Positions 42,012 to 53,902 of a stretch of DNA of 64,000 nt are shown here, one piece after another; the stretch's first letter is position 1, and each line of letters starts with the position of its first letter. Below the pieces are notes generated by a model, which did no database searches, was not told where the DNA came from, and saw only the letters and a list, made by a program, of their open reading frames with translations. A program made the translations under genes and the position numbers. Source of the DNA: Methylobacterium hispanicum (GTDB lineage Bacteria > Pseudomonadota > Alphaproteobacteria > Rhizobiales > Beijerinckiaceae); NCBI RefSeq assembly GCF_022179285.1, contig NZ_BPQO01000019.1:1-64000 (forward strand). Reading direction: 5' to 3'.

Positions 42012-44321
42012 ATGACCGACCGCCCCGCCGACGATGCCCGCGAGACCGGGCGCCTCGACAGCCTCGGCCCGCGCCTCGTGCGCCTGGGCGAGAGCGCGCT
42101 CCTCATGCGCCTCGCGCTCGATGCCGGCGATATCGGGATCTGGGACTTCGACCCCGTCGGGGACCGGCTGGAATGGGACGGGCGCACCCGCGCCCTCTTC
42201 GGGCTCGGACCGGACGAGCCGGTGAGCTACGCGGGCACGTTCCTGCCGCGCCTTCACCCGCAGGACCGCGACGGGGTGGACGCGGCGCTTCGCGCCGCGC
42301 TGCGCCCCGAGGGGACCGGCCTGTTCGAGGCCGAGTACCGCGTCCGACTGCCGGACGAGGCCGCGCCGGGGGACGGAACGCGCTGGATCGCCGCGCGCGG
42401 GCGCCACGTCGTCTCGGGCGGCCGGGTGACCCGCATCGTCGGCACGGTGCGCGACATCACGCACCGGATGCGGGCGGCGCTCGCCGAGCAGGCCGTGCGG
42501 GAGCGCTACCGCCTCGTCACCCGCGCCACCAACGACGCGATCTGGGACTGGGACCTCGTCGCCGACGCGGTGACGTGGAACGAGGCGCTGACCACCGCCT
42601 ACGGATGGGAGCTCGACCGGATCGAGGCGAGCGGCGGGTGGTGGCTCGCCCAGGTCCACCCCGCCGACCGGGGTCGCGTCGAGCAGGACATCCGCGCGGT
42701 GATCGCGGGCACCGCCGCCGAGTGGGCGCACGAGTACCGATTCCGGCGCGCGGACGGCTCCTTCGCGGAGGTGCTCGACCGCGGCTACATGGTCCGGGAC
42801 GCGCAGGGGCGCCCGCTGCGCATGATCGGCGCGATGCTCGACGTGACCGAGCGCAACCGCGGCGAGGCCCAGTTCCGCGCGGTCTTCGAGGGCGCCAACC
42901 TCGGCATCGTGCAGCTCGACCCGCGCAGCCTGAAGGTGCTCAGGGTCAACCCGAAGCTCTGCGCGATCTGGGGCGCCCCCGCGGAGGCGATCGTCGGCAG
43001 CTCCGTCGCGGACTGGACGCCGGATGAGGACGCGGAGGCCCGCGACGGGCTGCACCGCCGCCTCGCCGCGGGCGAGATCCTGCAGGAGGTTCTCGAGAAG
43101 CGCTATCGGCGGGCGGACGGGCGGATCATCTGGGCGCGGGTCAACCTCGTCTCGCAGGTGCTCGGCGACGACATCCTCACCACGGCGATGATCGAGGACA
43201 TCACGCAGGAGCGGCTCGGCGCGGCGCGGCGGCAGGCGCTCGTCGAGATCGGCGACGCCCTGCGCGAGGCGCGCGGCCGCGAGGCGGTCCTGGCGGCGGC
43301 GGTGGCGGTGGTCGGCCGGACCCTTCGGGTCCGCTGGGCCGGGCATTGCGGCCTCGACGGGGCCCGCGGCCTCGCCCCGGCCGAGGCCCTGTGGCACCGC
43401 CCGGAGGAACCGGCGCCCGCCGAGCCCGGAGCGGGCCTCCCCTGCCCGGCCGCCGTCGCCCTGCTGCGCGCGGGCGCGCGCCTGGCGGTCGCCGACATCG
43501 CGCTCGACCCGCGGGTCGCCGCGGACGCGGAGGCCTTCGCGGCGCTCGGCACCCGCGCGGTCCTGCTGGTGCCGGTGGGGGCGCACGGGCGCGTCGTCAG
43601 CGTGCTCGCCCTCCACGAATCGGCGCCCCGCACCTGGACGCCCGACGAGGTGGACTTCGTGCGCGAGGTCGCCGAGCGCGTCCGCGACGGCCTCGGCCGG
43701 ATGCAGGCCGAGGACCAGCAATCCCTGCGCAACCGCGAGCTCAGCCACCGGCTCAAGAACACGCTGGCGATGGTGCAGGCCATCGTCTCCCAGACCCTGC
43801 GCGGCGCGCAGGATCTGGACGTCGCCAAGGAGGCGCTGGCCGCGAGGCTCGTGGCGCTGGGCACCGCGCACGACATCCTGCTGACCGGCGATACCGAGGG
43901 CGCCGGGATGGAGGCGGTGATCGCGGGCGCGCTGGCGCTCCACGACGACGGCCAGCCCGGCCGGTTCGCGCTCGGCGGGCCCCCGGTGGCGGTGGGCCCG
44001 CGGGTCGCCCTGTCGCTCGCCCTGATGATCCACGAACTCGCCACCAACGCGGCGAAGTACGGTGCCCTGTCGCTGCCCGGCGGGCGCGTCACGGTCGCCT
44101 GGAGCGTCGTGCCGGACGGCGCGGACGCGACCGTCCACCTCGCCTGGAGCGAGCGGGGCGGGCCGCCCGTGACCGCGCCCGCGCATCGCGGCTTCGGCTC
44201 GCGCCTGATCGAGCGGGGCCTCGCGGGCGCGGTGGGCGGCGCGGTGAGCCTCGACTACGCGCCCGAGGGTCTGACCTGCCGCGTCGCCGCGCCGCTCAGC
44301 GGATTCCAGGCGGCCGAGTAG
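42012..44321 (+). CDS. PAS-GAF sensor histidine kinase of the HWE family
   Basis: A 769-residue soluble kinase. Three PAS/PAC modules occupy about 30-410 (GIWDFDPVGDRLEWDGRTRALFG, NDAIWDWDLVADAVTWNEALTTAYG, NLGIVQLDPRSLKVLRVNPKLC). A GAF domain follows (about 420-560), then the HWE phospho-acceptor block NRELSHRLKNTLAMVQAIVSQTLR. The ATPase is ALSLALMIHELATNAAKYGALS, HLAWSERGGPPV and GFGSRLIERGLAG. PAS residues resemble flavin- or heme-free signalling types; no LOV cysteine motif is obvious. An upstream ATG (41925) would add an Arg-rich 29-residue leader. No response regulator is adjacent. Confidence 0.92.
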   Translation: MTDRPADDARETGRLDSLGPRLVRLGESALLMRLALDAGDIGIWDFDPVGDRLEWDGRTRALFGLGPDEPVSYAGTFLPRLHPQDRDGVDAALRAALRPEGTGLFEAEYRVRLPDEAAPGDGTRWIAARGRHVVSGGRVTRIVGTVRDITHRMRAALAEQAVRERYRLVTRATNDAIWDWDLVADAVTWNEALTTAYGWELDRIEASGGWWLAQVHPADRGRVEQDIRAVIAGTAAEWAHEYRFRRADGSFAEVLDRGYMVRDAQGRPLRMIGAMLDVTERNRGEAQFRAVFEGANLGIVQLDPRSLKVLRVNPKLCAIWGAPAEAIVGSSVADWTPDEDAEARDGLHRRLAAGEILQEVLEKRYRRADGRIIWARVNLVSQVLGDDILTTAMIEDITQERLGAARRQALVEIGDALREARGREAVLAAAVAVVGRTLRVRWAGHCGLDGARGLAPAEALWHRPEEPAPAEPGAGLPCPAAVALLRAGARLAVADIALDPRVAADAEAFAALGTRAVLLVPVGAHGRVVSVLALHESAPRTWTPDEVDFVREVAERVRDGLGRMQAEDQQSLRNRELSHRLKNTLAMVQAIVSQTLRGAQDLDVAKEALAARLVALGTAHDILLTGDTEGAGMEAVIAGALALHDDGQPGRFALGGPPVAVGPRVALSLALMIHELATNAAKYGALSLPGGRVTVAWSVVPDGADATVHLAWSERGGPPVTAPAHRGFGSRLIERGLAGAVGGAVSLDYAPEGLTCRVAAPLSGFQAAE

Positions 44322-44397
44322 CGGGATCGCCGGGGGGCGGGGTCCACGGGTGGAGGGGCATGCGAGGTCTCTGGGAACCGCATCCCCGGGCGGCGGT

Positions 44398-46431
44398 TCA
44401 CGCCGCCCGCACGGTGGCCAGGAACCCGCCGACCGCCGCCCGCAGCGCGCCCGCCTGCCGGGCGAGGTCGCCGGAGGCGGCCAGCACCTGGGCCGAGCCG
44501 GCGCTCGCGGTGGCCGCGGTCTCGCTGACGCCGGCGATGTGGCCGGAGACCGCGCGGCTGCCCTGCGAGGCCTGCGCGGTGGTGCGGGCGATCTCGACGG
44601 TCGCCGCGCCCTGCTGCTCGACCGCGGCGGCGATGTCGCCGCCGATCCGCGACAGGCGCTGGATCGCGCCGTTGATGCCGCCGATCGCCGTGACCGACGC
44701 ATCCGTGGAGCTGGTGATCTCCGAGACCTTGGCGCCGATCTCGGCGGTCGCCCGCGCGGTCTGGCCCGCGAGGTTCTTCACCTCCGCCGCGACCACCGCG
44801 AAGCCGCGGCCCGCCTCGCCCGCCCGCGCCGCCTCGATCGTGGCGTTGAGCGCCAGCAGGTTCGTCTGGTCGGCGATCTCCGAGATCAGCCCGACGATCT
44901 GGCCGATGCTGCCCGCGGCGGTCGCGAGGCGCCGGACCTCGCCCGCCATCTCCGCGGCGTCGCGCTCGGCCGCCGCCGAGAGGCCGGCGGAGGTCGCGGC
45001 CTGCTGGGCGATCTCGCGCACCGAGGCCGACAGCTCCTCGGTCGCCGCCGCGACCGTGTCGGCGGAGAGCGCCGCCTCGTGCGAGGCGCCGGCCACCTCG
45101 CTGCTGAGCGCGGTGGTCTCCTGCGCGGCCCGCGCCATCGCGGTCGCGGCGTCCTGGAGCTGCCCGGCCGCCTCCGAGACCGCCTCGACGATGCCGCCGA
45201 CCTGCGTCTCGAAGCCGTCCGCGAGGTCGAGCACGGCGCGTCGCTGGGCCGCCGCGGTCTCGGCCGCGGACCGCTCCCGCGCCGCGCGGTGGGCCCGGCC
45301 CTCGGCGACGCTCGCCTGGAACGCCGCCGCGGCCCGCGACAGGGCGCGGACCTCGCGCGGGCCGCGCTGCGGGATCGCCACGTCCGTCTCGCCGCGCCCG
45401 ATCGCACCGAGCACGTCGGCCATGCGGGTCAGCGGGCGGGCGATGGCGCTGCCGAGGCCGAACGCGAGGCCCGCCGAGAGCCCGAAGATGGCAAGCCCCG
45501 CCGCGAGCCACAGCGCGAGCGCCCGGTCGGCACCGGCCTGGATCGCGGCCGCCGTCTCCACGAGATCGGCGCTCAGTCGGTCCTCGACGCCCTTCAGGCC
45601 GTCGATCCGCTGCGTGGCGAGGCGGAACCAGAGTGGCGCGTCCCGGAAGGCCAGCGCCTCGCCGGGCGCCGTGTCGAGGGCGAGCCGGCGCAGGCGCGCG
45701 ACCTCGCGCGCCGGCTCGCTCGCCTCGGCGGCGTCGAGGAGGCCGGCCTGCTCGGGGCCGGCGCCGGCCCGGAACTGCGCTTCGGCGCCCGCCTGCCCCG
45801 CCGCGAGGGCTGCGAGACGCACGAGGCCCGCCTGGTCCAGCCGGCCCGCCGCGAAGGCGGCGGAGGCCGCCGCCCGCTCCTGGCCGGCATTCTCCTTGAG
45901 GGTGAGGAAGGCCGCGTAGGTCGCCGCCCGGCCGGCGATGTCCGCCTCGCTCACGAGGCCCGACATCCCCCGCACGATGGCGAGACCCTCGCCGATCACG
46001 CCGGTGTAGTAGGCTGCGGCCTGCGGCGGAGTGAGCCCGAGGCCGTCGATGCTGCGCCGCTGGTCCGCGAGCCCGCCGAGCGCCCGGGCGAAGCCCGCGC
46101 CCCGCCCCGCGAGCGCCGGATCGGCCGCCGCCTCGGCGAGGCCGCGCAGGGCCGCGTCCGTGCGCGCGCGCTGGGCCGCGAGTTCGGCCCCGAACTGGGT
46201 CCCCTTCGAGCCGACGAACAGGCTCGAGGCGCCCCGCTCCCGCTGGGCCTCGTGCACGAAGGCGCTGATGCGCGTGGCGAGCCCCGTGAGGTCGGCCACA
46301 CGGGCCATCTCGGTCCGCTGCGCGGCGCGCTCGCCGACCGTGATCGCCGTCACCGCCCCGAAGGCGAGGCAGGGCGCCAGTGCCACGGCGACGATGCGTC
46401 CGCGCAAGGATGCCAGAAAACCCCCGATCAT
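44398..46431 (-). CDS. methyl-accepting chemotaxis protein with NIT sensor domain
   Basis: A 677-residue chemoreceptor. TM1 (about 9-32) is followed by a large periplasmic NIT domain (FVHEAQRERGASSLFVGSKGTQFGAEL is the nitrate/nitrite-sensing family signature). TM2 (about 307-328) leads to a HAMP (ARPLTRMADVLGAIGRGETDVAIPQRG), and the signalling domain hairpin tip is IGQIVGLISEIADQTNLLALNATIEAARAGEAGRGFAVVAAEVKNLAGQT. NIT domains bind nitrate or nitrite in characterised cases. No CheW-binding pentapeptide (NWETF) is seen at the C-terminus. Confidence 0.92.
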   Translation of the reverse strand: MIGGFLASLRGRIVAVALAPCLAFGAVTAITVGERAAQRTEMARVADLTGLATRISAFVHEAQRERGASSLFVGSKGTQFGAELAAQRARTDAALRGLAEAAADPALAGRGAGFARALGGLADQRRSIDGLGLTPPQAAAYYTGVIGEGLAIVRGMSGLVSEADIAGRAATYAAFLTLKENAGQERAAASAAFAAGRLDQAGLVRLAALAAGQAGAEAQFRAGAGPEQAGLLDAAEASEPAREVARLRRLALDTAPGEALAFRDAPLWFRLATQRIDGLKGVEDRLSADLVETAAAIQAGADRALALWLAAGLAIFGLSAGLAFGLGSAIARPLTRMADVLGAIGRGETDVAIPQRGPREVRALSRAAAAFQASVAEGRAHRAARERSAAETAAAQRRAVLDLADGFETQVGGIVEAVSEAAGQLQDAATAMARAAQETTALSSEVAGASHEAALSADTVAAATEELSASVREIAQQAATSAGLSAAAERDAAEMAGEVRRLATAAGSIGQIVGLISEIADQTNLLALNATIEAARAGEAGRGFAVVAAEVKNLAGQTARATAEIGAKVSEITSSTDASVTAIGGINGAIQRLSRIGGDIAAAVEQQGAATVEIARTTAQASQGSRAVSGHIAGVSETAATASAGSAQVLAASGDLARQAGALRAAVGGFLATVRAA

Positions 46432-46831
46432 GACTCGCCCGTCTTGTTCTCGTTCGTCCTGTTCGCAGTGTTGTGATGGGGCGTCTGAAAAAAGAGTTGC
46501 CTTCGGCGGATCTGCCCAACTTCAGTGCATGATGCGTAATTCGTAGACAGATCTTGCCCCCGCGAGGCTAAAGGACCGACGTTCGGCAGCGATGCGGCCG
46601 CCCGATGCATTGCGCCGGTCGCCGATTGCTCTGGATCCGGCGCGCATGATCCGGTGCCGTCGGTGCCGGATGCCGATCATCATGATCGCCGGGGCTTCGC
46701 GCGCGGAGAGGACTTGCGGGGAACGGCCGGCGGCATCGGGCGCGCAGACGGGCCGGTTCGCTATCGGCGCGATTGCCGCCGCGCGTCCGGAGACGGCCGC
46801 CACGCTGCTCGTCGATGCCGGTCTCGCCGAT

Positions 46832-46852
46832 CGACCGACCGACCGACCGACC
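46832..46852. repeat. tetranucleotide microsatellite (CGAC)5
   Basis: Five uninterrupted CGAC units sit in non-coding DNA; a related shorter run (CCGACCCGACCG) follows at about 46890. Slippage could change the spacing upstream of the uvrA control region. Confidence 0.9.
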
Positions 46853-46915
46853 CCTTGGCCGCGAGCGCCCGGGTGTTCCGCGTCGATCGGCCGACCCGAC
46901 CGCGGGATTGTGGCT

Positions 46916-46930
46916 GTACTCTTTTCGTTC
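46916..46930 (+). promoter_or_regulatory. candidate LexA (SOS) box of uvrA
   Basis: GTACTCTTTTCGTTC fits the alphaproteobacterial SOS consensus GTTC-N7-GTTC with one mismatch in the first half-site. It lies 145 bases before the uvrA start. uvrA is a classic SOS gene, so the context is right. Confidence 0.6.
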
Positions 46931-47074
46931 TAAGCAGGCCTCTCGGATCCGGGTGAAGGTCTTGCATCGCCCCGTCTTGTCCAGGGCGCGGCGCGTCCGA
47001 CATGAGCGGTGCGGACCGTTCCGCCGCCTCGCCCGTTACCGCTGCACGAAGACGCTCCGAAAGACTGCCCGCCC

Positions 47075-50215
<3,141 letters not shown>

Positions 50216-50440
50216 CGCCGGGGCGGGACGGACGGGACCGATTCCGGCACGGAACGCACCCGATTCGGGATGACGGGCCCCGGATTGCCCATCGCGGGGT
50301 CGTCGGCCGCCCGGCGCGCGGGCAGTCCCGCCCGCGGCCGCGGCCTGCCGGCGGGCGATCGGCCACGGTGCGGTTGCCGGATTCTCCCGGGGGGGCAGGT
50401 CCGCCCAACAGCTTGACCGTTCTGAGATATTTTGCCGGGT

Positions 50441-50543
50441 GACCCGCATCGCACGGGTCAGATCAGGCAAGAACAGGTCTTGCCGCGCCGCAGCAGGAAT
50501 GCGGCTTTTGCGCAACGCTGCTGGGGCTTCTGCCCGAAGGGCA
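50441..50543 (+). ncRNA. hairpin-rich segment, possible small RNA or leader
   Basis: The 507-base gap after uvrA (50216-50722) has no gene. From 50441 it contains consecutive hairpins: GACCCG/CGGGTC (50441-50459), GGCAAGA/TCTTGCC (50466-50484), GCCGCA/TGCGGC followed by TTTT (50487-50509, terminator-like) and TGCCC/GGGCA (50531-50543). This might be a small RNA ending at 50509, the uvrA terminator, or a structured leader of the next gene. No known RNA family recognised. Confidence 0.35.
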
Positions 50544-50722
50544 GGCATTCCACTGTCCTTCTGCAACGCCGTGTAGAATAGTCCCAATCGTTGAGACTTG
50601 GGGTGGCGCCGTAAGGGGGCACCCGGTACCGGGCGACTCGGGGGCTGCACGGCAGCGAACCGGAACCGAAGTGCTGGGGCTACGGGACGGAAGGCCAGGG
50701 ATCCTTGGGAAGGAACGATAAC

Positions 50723-51712
50723 ATGATGAAGAAGTGGCTCGCAGCCGGCGCCTTCGCGCTCACGGCCGCGGCGACGGCGACGCCGGCGCTCGCGCAGACC
50801 ACCACGGTGCCCGGCGAGCAGGTCGGCCTCGCGACCGGCGCTCCGCTGCCGGAGGGCATCTATGCCCTGAACACCTTCACCTACCGCCGCACCGACGCGC
50901 CGTTCTCGCCCGACACGGCCGTGAACATCCCGGTGCTGGTCTGGTCGACCCCGCTGGTTCCGCTCGGCGGCCGCATCGAGCTGCTCGTCGCGCCCCCGAC
51001 CGTGTTCGCCTTCACCCGCAACCGCGCCGGCGTGCCGAACCGCGACATCTCGATCAACGTCGGCACCTTCGTCGGCGGTATCTGGGCGTTCGACCTCGGC
51101 GGCAACTTCGGCGCCAGCCTCCTCGGCGGCGCGTACCTGAACGACCTGAACGGCGACCGCGGCTCGCTCTGCACCCCCGGCGCGCTCACCGCCGGCTGCA
51201 CCCCGGTCCTGCCCCAGCTCTCGTCGAACACCTACCGCTTCGGCGTCGCCGGCAGCTACACGGGTGACGGCTGGAACATCACCGCCAACCTGACCGCCAA
51301 CATCTACGACTCGCCCGGCCGCTTCCCCGGCCTGGTCGGCGCCGCCATCGGCCCGATCAACCTCTCCGACTCGCTGAACATCGACCTCACGGCGACGAAG
51401 AAGTTCGGCAAGTTCGAGTTCGGCGCCGTCGGCTACGGCACGTTCAACTTCGACATCGGCCCGCTGTCGGCCGCTGCCGGCAACCGCGGCCGGTTCGCCC
51501 TCGGCGGCCTCATCGGCTACGATTTCGGGCCCTTCACCGCCCAGCTCTACGTCGCTCGCGACGTCGCCACCGGCGCCCGCTACACGGACGCCCTCGGCCG
51601 GACCCGCGACAACTACTCGACCGACGGCTGGTTCCGCATCATCGCCCCGCTCTACACGGCGGCGGCGCCTGCGGCCCCGATCGCCCCGGCCCCGCTGGTG
51701 CGCAAGTACTGA
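50723..51712 (+). CDS. outer-membrane transporter-like protein (phenol MetA-degradation family)
   Basis: A 329-residue barrel protein with signal peptide (MMKKWLAAGAFALTAAATATPALA). The block GIYALNTFTYRRTD, then VNIPVLVWSTPLVPLGGRIELLVAPPTV, is typical of the COG4313 meta-pathway/phenol degradation outer-membrane family. Alternating beta strands run to the C-terminal aromatic end (PLVRKY). It probably lets hydrophobic or aromatic compounds cross the outer membrane; the ligand is unknown. A GGAAGGAACGATAAC ribosome site precedes the ATG. Confidence 0.82.
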   Translation: MMKKWLAAGAFALTAAATATPALAQTTTVPGEQVGLATGAPLPEGIYALNTFTYRRTDAPFSPDTAVNIPVLVWSTPLVPLGGRIELLVAPPTVFAFTRNRAGVPNRDISINVGTFVGGIWAFDLGGNFGASLLGGAYLNDLNGDRGSLCTPGALTAGCTPVLPQLSSNTYRFGVAGSYTGDGWNITANLTANIYDSPGRFPGLVGAAIGPINLSDSLNIDLTATKKFGKFEFGAVGYGTFNFDIGPLSAAAGNRGRFALGGLIGYDFGPFTAQLYVARDVATGARYTDALGRTRDNYSTDGWFRIIAPLYTAAAPAAPIAPAPLVRKY

Positions 51713-51760
51713 TCATCGGATCGGGCGTCCTCGGACGCCCGGCCCGCACCCTTCGGAGGA

Positions 51761-51788
51761 GCCGCCCGGTCCATGCCGGGCGGCTTTC
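51761..51788 (+). terminator. terminator after the outer-membrane gene
   Basis: A 9-bp stem GCCGCCCGG / CCGGGCGGC with a 6-base loop is followed by TTTCTC. It ends the transcript of the gene stopping at 51712. Confidence 0.85.
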
Positions 51789-51912
51789 TCATTTCTCGTC
51801 CGGTGCCGCATCCATTCGAACGAACCGGCTGTCGGCGGCGCGGCGGCGTCCTATCTCAGCGCGGATCCCCGGGCCGGGGCCGTCCCGGCAGGGCCGGAGA
51901 CGCGAGCGGCGG

Positions 51913-52893
51913 GTGAGCGGCATGAGCAGCCAGGGCGAGTGGAAGATCCCGGCATCCGTCCAACCGAAGGCCGCCGACTGCCGCTACGACCTGGAGCGGG
52001 CGGTCTCGGCCGTGGTGGCGCTCTCGACGCGCGTGCCCGAGGCCGCCTTCACCGCGGAGGTGCTGGGCACCGAGCGGGCCGGCAACGGCGTGGCGATCCG
52101 CGAGGACGGCCTCGTCCTGACCATCGGCTACCTCGTCACCGAGGCCGAGAGCGTGTGGCTGACCACCCATGACGGCCGCTCCGTGCCGGGCCACGTGATG
52201 GGCTTCGACGCCGCCACGGGCTTCGGGCTCGTCCAGGCGCTCGGGCGGCTCGACGTGCCGGTGCTGCCGCTCGGCGACTCGCGCACGCTGAAGGTCGGGG
52301 ATCGCGCCGTGCTGGCCGGCGCCGGCGGGCGCACCCGCGCGGTCTCGGTCGAGCTCGTCGCCCGCCAGGAGTTCGCCGGCTACTGGGAATACGTGCTCGA
52401 CGAGGCCCTGTTCACCGCGCCCTCGCACCCGCACTGGGGCGGCACCGCACTGATCGGTCCCGCGGGCGACCTCCTGGGCATCGGCTCCCTGCAGCTGCAG
52501 CAGGGTGGCGGCAGCGCCCGGGCCATCAACATGGTGGTGCCGATCGAGTTTCTGCCGCCGATCCTCGACGACCTCGTCGCGCGCGGCCGGCCGAACCGGC
52601 CGCTGCGGCCCTGGCTCGGCCTCTACGCGACGGAGAGCGAGGAGGGCATCGTGGTGATGGGTCTCGCCGACCACGGTCCGGCGGAGAGCGCCGACCTGCG
52701 TGTCGGCGACCTGATCGAGGCCGTGGCGGGCGAGCCGGTCGGAGACCTTGCGGGGCTCTTCCGCAGCGTCTGGGCGCTGGGCGAGGCCGGCGTACGGGTT
52801 CCGCTGACGGTGCGGCGCGACGGACGCGTGCACAAGCTCACCCTGGTCTCGAGCGACCGCGAGCGCTTCCTGATCAGCCCGCCGATGCACTGA
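51913..52893 (+). CDS. HtrA/DegP-like protein with degenerate catalytic triad
   Basis: A 326-residue protein with an S1C trypsin-like fold (about 45-240) and one PDZ domain (about 245-320: PLRPWLGLYATESEEGIVVMGLADHGPAESADLRVGDLIEAV). Compared with DegP, the histidine site NNHVV reads IGYLV (Y73), the aspartate site SDIAL reads TGFGL (G103), and the serine site GNSGG reads PHWGG (W175), so all three catalytic residues appear lost. No signal peptide is present, so a cytoplasmic regulatory or chaperone role is more likely than proteolysis. GTG start; an ATG at 51922 is also possible. Confidence 0.85.
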   Translation: MSGMSSQGEWKIPASVQPKAADCRYDLERAVSAVVALSTRVPEAAFTAEVLGTERAGNGVAIREDGLVLTIGYLVTEAESVWLTTHDGRSVPGHVMGFDAATGFGLVQALGRLDVPVLPLGDSRTLKVGDRAVLAGAGGRTRAVSVELVARQEFAGYWEYVLDEALFTAPSHPHWGGTALIGPAGDLLGIGSLQLQQGGGSARAINMVVPIEFLPPILDDLVARGRPNRPLRPWLGLYATESEEGIVVMGLADHGPAESADLRVGDLIEAVAGEPVGDLAGLFRSVWALGEAGVRVPLTVRRDGRVHKLTLVSSDRERFLISPPMH

Positions 52894-53071
52894 GCGCACG
52901 GGCCCGCTTGGCAGGCCGCGCCGTCGTCGGGACCCCGGCGCCGGGCGTCCGGCGGACCGCTTGCTGACGGAATGCTGGATCCGTCCATCAGCGTCGGTTC
53001 ATCCGGCCGGGTGCAGTTTCGTGCGCGCCCGTCCGGCGCTTTCGGGCCCGGACATGAAGGAGAGATCCGTC

Positions 53072-53392
53072 ATGACGCATGTGAACGCGCCCCGCGGGCG
53101 CACGCTCGTTCTGGCCGCCCTCGTCGCCGGTGGCCTCGGCTTCGCCGGCTCGGCCAACGCCGCGCCGCTCGCTCCGGCCCCGCTCGCCGGCGAGGCGACG
53201 GTCCAGACGGTCGCGGGCGGCTGCGGCCCCGGTTTCCATCCGAATCCCTGGGGCGTCTGCCGGCCGAACTGGGGCCCCCGCCCCTACTGGGGCCCGCGCG
53301 CCTACGAGCGCCGCCCGATCGGCTGGGGTCCCTACGGCCGTCCGTATCCGCGTCCGTACCGGCCCTACGGCTTCTACGGCCCGCGCTGGTAG
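53072..53392 (+). CDS. GCG-CRPN secreted protein
   Basis: A 106-residue protein with a signal peptide (LVLAALVAGGLGFAGSANA). It is followed by the diagnostic GGCGPGFHPNPWGVCRPN motif with two cysteines, and a Tyr/Pro/Arg-rich tail (RPYPRPYRPYGFYGPRW). This GCG-CRPN type is known from Methylobacterium-like genomes; function unknown, perhaps envelope-associated. AGGAGAGATCCGTC precedes the chosen ATG. Confidence 0.88.
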   Translation: MTHVNAPRGRTLVLAALVAGGLGFAGSANAAPLAPAPLAGEATVQTVAGGCGPGFHPNPWGVCRPNWGPRPYWGPRAYERRPIGWGPYGRPYPRPYRPYGFYGPRW

Positions 53393-53420
53393 CCCCCGCC
53401 CGCCTCGGCCCGACCCGGAC

Positions 53421-53453
53421 GGCACCCCGCATCGCGGGGTGCCTTTTTCTTTT
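53421..53453 (+). terminator. rho-independent terminator of the GCG-CRPN gene
   Basis: A 10-bp stem (GGCACCCCGC / GCGGGGTGCC) with an ATC loop is followed by TTTTTCTTTT. It lies 28 bases after the stop. Confidence 0.95.
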
Positions 53454-53689
53454 GCAAGCCTGCCCGCGCGGCAGGTCCTCCCGCGCGCCGAGGCCGATCG
53501 CGTGCCCTTCCCGCGCGCACCCGGCAGGCTTGCCGAAACCTTAAGCGGAACATGCTCTTGCTGCATATCAGCCGCTCGTCCGGGCCGCCTCCTGCTGCGA
53601 TGCGGCAGGCCATATATGCGCTGCATCAAACACAGGCGGCGCTGCCCAAGCGGTGGGCGGTGCGGCCGCAAGCAAGGGTTCGTTATTCC

Positions 53690-53836
53690 ATGGCCGCCGC
53701 CCGCAGCGTTCTGAACCGTGTCCGCGCCTACCTGCGCTACCGGGACACCGTCACGCAGCTCTCCCGCCTCACCGACCGCGAGCTCGCCGACCTCGGCATC
53801 AGCCGCTACGAGATCCGCGGCCTCGTCCGCCACTGA
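53690..53836 (+). CDS. DUF1127 small protein
   Basis: A 48-residue protein, MAAARSVLNRVRAYLRYRDT followed by VTQLSRLTDRELADLGISRYEIRGLVRH, the standard DUF1127 motif (LxxLSDRELxDIGLxRxDI). In other alphaproteobacteria DUF1127 proteins affect phosphate and RNA-related processes; the role here is unknown. Short Arg-rich proteins of this kind are often highly expressed. Confidence 0.9.
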   Translation: MAAARSVLNRVRAYLRYRDTVTQLSRLTDRELADLGISRYEIRGLVRH

Positions 53837-53902
53837 GGACGTCGCGCGTCCGTTCCGGGCGGCCCCGTTGATCGGGGCCCCCCGCCTCCGGTATGCCGGC
53901 GC

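Larger units (their letters stand above)
46432..47074. other. gene-free divergent region between the chemoreceptor and uvrA
   Basis: About 640 bases with no credible gene. It holds an AT-richer stretch at about 46480-46580 (chemoreceptor promoter side), a CCGA-type tetranucleotide run (46832-46852), and a candidate SOS box (46916-46930) on the uvrA side. Confidence 0.55.

Noticed and set aside
41058..44702. Very long minus-strand open frame (over 1200 codons) opposite the Crp/Fnr and kinase genes
   Set aside because: It is a shadow frame produced by high GC; the plus strand holds proteins with clear domains and the minus translation is His/Arg/Ala low-complexity.
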